Position numbers and translations under genes: made by a program. A stretch of DNA of 64,000 bases from Gaiellasilicea sp963789355 (GTDB lineage Bacteria; Actinomycetota; Thermoleophilia; Gaiellales; Gaiellaceae). The stretch is taken from positions 62,001 to 126,000 of the forward strand of contig CAWBKK010000008.1 of NCBI GenBank assembly GCA_963789355.1, written 5' to 3'. Below are positions 63,800 through 64,000 of the stretch, piece after piece; within the stretch, counting starts at the first letter, position 1, and every line of letters begins with the position of its first letter. Under the pieces are notes generated by a model. The model was not told where the DNA came from, searched no databases, and was given only the letters and a program-made list of their open reading frames with translations.

Positions 63800-64000
63800 G
63801 TGGCTACACTGACGGCTCTGACTTCGCTCGAACAAGCACGCCGGATCGCCGCTCTCGCGAGCGAGAAGCTGGCAGAAGACGTCGTCATTCTCGACATGAG
63901 GCCCGTGTGCGTCTACACGGACTTCTTCGTGCTCGCGACCGGGCGGAATGCCCGCCAGACGAAGGCGATCTTCGACGACGTGCACGCCAACTTGAAGCAG
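63800..64000 (+). CDS. rsfS: Ribosome silencing factor RsfS (3' partial)
   Basis: 67 aa seen before the window edge, from GTG 63800. IAALASEKLAEDVVILDMRP, VYTDFFVLATGRNARQTKAI is the RsfS/DUF143 signature. It follows nadD, as in many actinobacteria. A start further downstream is possible. Confidence 0.88.
   Translation, partial: MATLTALTSLEQARRIAALASEKLAEDVVILDMRPVCVYTDFFVLATGRNARQTKAIFDDVHANLKQ

Overview
The window is GC-rich DNA (roughly 70% G+C by eye) with frequent GTG/TTG starts and many start codons sitting about 6 nt after a TAnnnT box. Gene content points to a high-GC actinobacterial chromosome, most likely class Thermoleophilia (Gaiellales/Solirubrobacterales type). That assignment is inferred from type IVa pili, a full mreBCD-mrdA-rodA shape operon, CtaG and the overall style; no marker search was run.

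Layout. (1) 1-4860 is the integrase-proximal end of an integrated mobile element: a lytic transglycosylase/NlpC-P60 protein, an XRE + nucleotidyltransferase toxin-antitoxin-like pair, a ribbon-helix-helix protein, a TOPRIM primase, an excisionase and a tyrosine recombinase whose frame runs straight through a tRNA-Thr gene (the attachment site). (2) 5126-6226 is a geranylgeranyl-reductase-type flavoprotein. (3) 6268-25183 is a large type IVa pilus locus: two PilT-like ATPases, PilB, PilC, PilD, PilM/N/O and a PilP-position protein, the major pilin, PilW/PilV-like minor pilins, two large paralogous N/S/T-rich pilin-like proteins, a transglycosylase-LytM wall enzyme, a PASTA protein and a CxxC-less thioredoxin-like protein, with one cupin gene inside. 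(4) 25194-37132 is mixed housekeeping and surface functions: FKBP, MFS transporter, thioesterase, subtilase, CtaG, ferritin-like DUF892, PhoD-like phosphatase, AI-2E-type permease, CAP protein, a DUF1932 dehydrogenase, and six tRNAs (Pro, Gly, Arg, Leu, Arg, His). (5) 37155-52494 holds an ArsC-like protein, tig-clpP-clpX, thioesterases, a gamma-glutamyltransferase, an HxlR regulator, valS-folC, ndk, a methyltransferase, maf and an SDR. (6) 51439-57223 is mreB-mreC-mreD-mrdA-rodA. (7) 57223-64000 is a DUF697-like protein, RNase E/G, rplU-rpmA-obgE-nadD and the start of rsfS.

The most interesting signal is regulatory. Nearly every transcription unit of the pilus locus starts with a box of the form TnnAG - 15/16 nt - GCCGA(T/A)A, which matches the sigma-28 family (FliA/SigD/WhiG) promoter. 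I found seven such boxes plus one -10-only match at the major pilin, and no intergenic copy outside the pilus genes. This suggests the whole pilus machine, including its wall-cutting enzyme, PASTA protein and thioredoxin-like protein, is one sigma-28 regulon.

A caution about the data: eight genes (pilM, pilC, a pilin-like gene, an MFS transporter, a subtilase, ndk, rodA and RNase E/G) carry single-base frameshifts. Several are expected to be essential, so most of these are probably consensus indels. They are annotated here as whole genes with the shift positions given.
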